Below are positions 62,125 through 64,000 of a stretch of 64,000 bases of DNA, in pieces (the stretch's first letter is position 1; every line of letters begins with the position of its first letter). The translations under genes and the position numbers were made by a program. This DNA comes from Lachnospiraceae bacterium UBA4364 (GTDB lineage: Bacteria > Bacillota > Clostridia > Lachnospirales > Lachnospiraceae): NCBI GenBank assembly GCA_002393955.1, contig DGSK01000020.1, positions 8,451-72,450 on the forward strand, in the 5' to 3' direction. Below the pieces are notes generated by a model, which had not been told where the DNA came from, searched no databases, and was given only the letters and a program-made list of their open reading frames with translations.

Positions 62125-63963
62125 TCAGTTGCCGCCGCTAAGGAAAGCCGCTGACATACCTCTGTAGCCCTTGGATGGATTGCTCTTGTCATATTTCCAT
62201 ACGCCCTGGAAAGAAGCTGCCTGCCAGCCGCTGCCATGGAAAACCTGTCTGGACTGTGCTCTGGGAGTCTTTACCTGATTGTTGTTGTCGTGATCGAGAG
62301 GTGCCTGTATGGAAGACTTGGCCTTGCCGCCTTTCTTGCCATAATCCACTTTTCTCGTAAGGGCTCTCTCATTCTCCGGAGGGATCTTGCCGGATTTATA
62401 TTCCCACTTGGCCTTCAGCTTTGCATCGTTGGTCTTGGCCGTATAATCAAACATACCGGTAGACATGGCGCGCTCATTCTTTGTACCGTTCTTTGAATCC
62501 CACTTGGCCGCACTGTCTGCTGCCGACCAGCCTCCTCCATGATATACTTCACGGGTAAGGGCTCGCACATTCTTCTGAGGGTTTACACCGGACTGGTATT
62601 CCCACTTTTCCTTAAGCTTGGGATCAATCTCAACCGCAGTATAGTCAAATATACCCGTGGACATGGCACGCTCATTCTTGGCCCCGTTCTTTGGATCCCA
62701 CTTTGCTGCATTCTCTGACTTCTGCCAGCCTGCTCCATGATATATCTCACGGGAAAGGGCTCGCACATTTTTCTGAGGGTTTACACCGGACTGGTATTCC
62801 CACTTAGCCTTGAGCTTAGGATCGATCTTAACGGCAGTATAATCAAATATACCCGTAGACATGGCGCGCTCATTCTTGGCCCCGTTCTTTGGATCCCACT
62901 TTGCTGCATTATCTGACTTATTCCAGCCCGCTTCATGATGTATCTCACGGGAAAGAGCCCGCACATTCTTCTGGGGATTTACACCGGACTGGTATTTCCA
63001 CTTAGCCTTGAGCTTGGGATCAACCTCAACAGCAGTATAGTCAAATATACCCGTAGACATGGCGCGCTCATTCTTCGTACCGCTCTTTGGATCCCACTTT
63101 GCTGCATTATCTGACTTATTCCAGCCCGCTCCATGGTATATCTCACGGGAAAGGGCTCGCACATTCTTCTGGGGACTGACACCCGGCTGATACTCCCACT
63201 TGGCCGCATGGTTAGTCTCCTGCCAGCCATTGCCATGGTAAACGTCAACAGACATAGCCCTTGTTATCTTGGTAGGATCATTCTCGTCATATTCCCACTT
63301 GGTCTTATTGGGATTGACACCAAACCCTTCGGCATGGTACGTTTTTCCCCTGAGTCCCTTGGTAGGCAGAGCCTTATCATATTCCCACTTAGCCTTAAGC
63401 TCGGTAGCCCCCCAGCCGTCTCCATGGTAAACATTCCTGGTATTGGCCCACTTGGTTTTGTTTCCATCAGAAGCATAATCCCAGGGTGCTTTGCCTCCCA
63501 TATCATTCAAGCCGTCAGGAATATTGATGGGCGTCAGGCTGGTATAACCGATAGTAATATTCTCAGTAAAAAGTCCGGCTCTTTCAGCAGAAAGCTCACC
63601 GTACTCTTTTTCCATAACCACACAGCCTGAAAAGGAAAACATGGATGCTAATGACCCTCTGTCATTCCATATGAAAAGCAGCACCGGCAGTACCAGCTCC
63701 GCACCGTTAGGAAGCGGATCTATATAGTCGGTACCTGCATACCTTTCAACCACAAGCTTAAAGGGCTGACTGATAGGCTTTCTGCGGATATGCACATAGT
63801 CATTGAGTCCGCCTTCCTGAATATACTCGTATTCATTCGGCTTTGTAAAAGCACGTATACTCTTACATGGAACGTCAAAAATACCCCAGACTCTTAACAT
63901 GAATCTGAAATTTATCGTAGGATGTAAACCTTTATTGCTGACCAGTATGTTATCAGAAGCCAT
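62125..63963 (-). CDS. Tail-tube-like (gp19) CIS protein with long C-terminal repeat array
   Basis: 612 residues. Residues about 10-150 resemble the T4 gp19/CIS inner-tube fold: NFRFMLRVWGIFDVPCKSI, EYEYIQEGGLNDYVHIRRKP, KLVVERYAG, VVMEKEYGELSAERAGLF, ENITIGYTSLTPI. Residues about 165-612 are a repeat region of short units of the type YHGxGW...AKW-Y...RA(L/M)S. Within it a 66-residue module occurs four times almost unchanged (198-bp DNA repeat). A Trp/Lys/Tyr-rich array fused to a tube protein is unusual. It could be a decoration, a cargo-binding tail or a cap. AAGGAGG precedes the ATG, and it is the first CIS gene inside the window. Confidence 0.82.
   Translation of the reverse strand: MASDNILVSNKGLHPTINFRFMLRVWGIFDVPCKSIRAFTKPNEYEYIQEGGLNDYVHIRRKPISQPFKLVVERYAGTDYIDPLPNGAELVLPVLLFIWNDRGSLASMFSFSGCVVMEKEYGELSAERAGLFTENITIGYTSLTPINIPDGLNDMGGKAPWDYASDGNKTKWANTRNVYHGDGWGATELKAKWEYDKALPTKGLRGKTYHAEGFGVNPNKTKWEYDENDPTKITRAMSVDVYHGNGWQETNHAAKWEYQPGVSPQKNVRALSREIYHGAGWNKSDNAAKWDPKSGTKNERAMSTGIFDYTAVEVDPKLKAKWKYQSGVNPQKNVRALSREIHHEAGWNKSDNAAKWDPKNGAKNERAMSTGIFDYTAVKIDPKLKAKWEYQSGVNPQKNVRALSREIYHGAGWQKSENAAKWDPKNGAKNERAMSTGIFDYTAVEIDPKLKEKWEYQSGVNPQKNVRALTREVYHGGGWSAADSAAKWDSKNGTKNERAMSTGMFDYTAKTNDAKLKAKWEYKSGKIPPENERALTRKVDYGKKGGKAKSSIQAPLDHDNNNQVKTPRAQSRQVFHGSGWQAASFQGVWKYDKSNPSKGYRGMSAAFLSGGN
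62400..63192 (-). repeat. Four 198-bp tandem repeats in the tube-like gene
   Basis: The same landmark (ACATGG followed by CGCTCATTCTT) occurs at 62463, 62661, 62859 and 63057, exactly 198 bp apart. Copies are very similar at DNA level, implying recent amplification. They stay in frame and encode the 66-residue Trp/Lys/Tyr-rich module. Outer edges are approximate; more degenerate units lie on both sides. Confidence 0.88.
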
Positions 63964-63979
63964 GCGGTCCTCCTTTTAA

Positions 63980-63997
63980 TTACTAAAACTTCCCACT
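63980..63997. repeat. Copy of the AAAACTTCCCAC intergenic repeat upstream of the CIS genes
   Basis: TTACTAAAACTTCCCACT is identical to 22704-22721 over 18 bp. It lies 16 bp upstream of the tube-like gene start and runs into the window edge, so a larger element may continue outside. Confidence 0.6.
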
Positions 63998-64000
63998 AAC

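Noticed and set aside
62400..63192. CRISPR-like array, because of regular spacing
   Set aside because: The 198-bp units are in-frame coding repeats of one protein with no spacer/repeat alternation and no cas genes.
49376..63963. Prophage interpretation of the tail gene cluster
   Set aside because: No capsid, portal, terminase, integrase, holin or endolysin gene is visible, and two J-like proteins plus gp53-like adaptors fit a CIS better. The right side is unseen, so this is not final.

Overview
The window looks like chromosome of an anaerobic Firmicute close to the Lachnospiraceae (Butyrivibrio-like). Base composition is moderate, ribosome-binding sites are strong GGAGG-type, infC starts with AUU, thrS has a T-box leader, and most proteins resemble clostridial families. 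The genus is an inference, not a proven assignment.

Layout. (1) 1-5145: two unrecognised genes, a GNAT-domain protein and a >1,200-residue protein with a Lys/Glu-rich linker and a duplicated C-terminal module; the second runs off the left edge. (2) 5391-7800: a decayed diversity-generating retroelement (DGR). It has an intact lectin-fold variable protein, a hairpin just after its stop codon, and a reverse-transcriptase remnant that has lost its catalytic motif. Another broken gene follows. (3) 7841-19153: a minus-strand cluster in transcription order AMP-ligase, acyl carrier protein, two GNAT/FemAB-like acyltransferases, then five cobalamin-domain radical-SAM proteins, four of them close paralogues. 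No ketosynthase, NRPS or precursor peptide is visible, so this looks like an undescribed acyl/lipid-modification pathway. A 94-bp structured inverted repeat sits inside it.

(4) 19154-48190: mostly housekeeping and signalling. It holds an IMPACT-family protein, a class A penicillin-binding protein, SH3 and PAS proteins, PepD, a chemoreceptor, infC-rpmI-rplT with a leader attenuator, and tRNA-Gly followed directly by a threonine T-box and thrS. Then come GlgX, a zinc/manganese-type ABC transporter, an SDR enzyme and a spore-photoproduct-lyase-like radical-SAM protein. A signalling block follows: an RsbW-like kinase, an RsbU/SpoIIE-like phosphatase, a GNAT, and a 1,011-residue propeller-sensor-MFS fusion. 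Divergent from it are a HATPase protein without a histidine box and an SH3 protein. (5) 48198-49343: STAS protein plus an orphan FtsE-like ATPase, with a strong promoter.

(6) 49376-63963: a minus-strand operon for a contractile injection system (CIS). In transcription order it encodes a tail-tube-like protein with a long tandem-repeat tail, a 705-residue helical protein, two CIS tube/hub-adaptor proteins, a gpD-like hub, a gp5/VgrG-like spike, a gp25 wedge, two baseplate-J-like proteins and a tail protein I. Sheath and AAA+ ATPase are not in the window and would be expected beyond the right edge.

The best candidates for undescribed biology are the radical-SAM/ACP/acyltransferase cluster, the CIS with its repeat-bearing tube-like protein, the decaying DGR, and the propeller-sensor-MFS fusion. 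A short sequence (AAAACTTCCCAC) recurs in intergenic positions at three of these loci.
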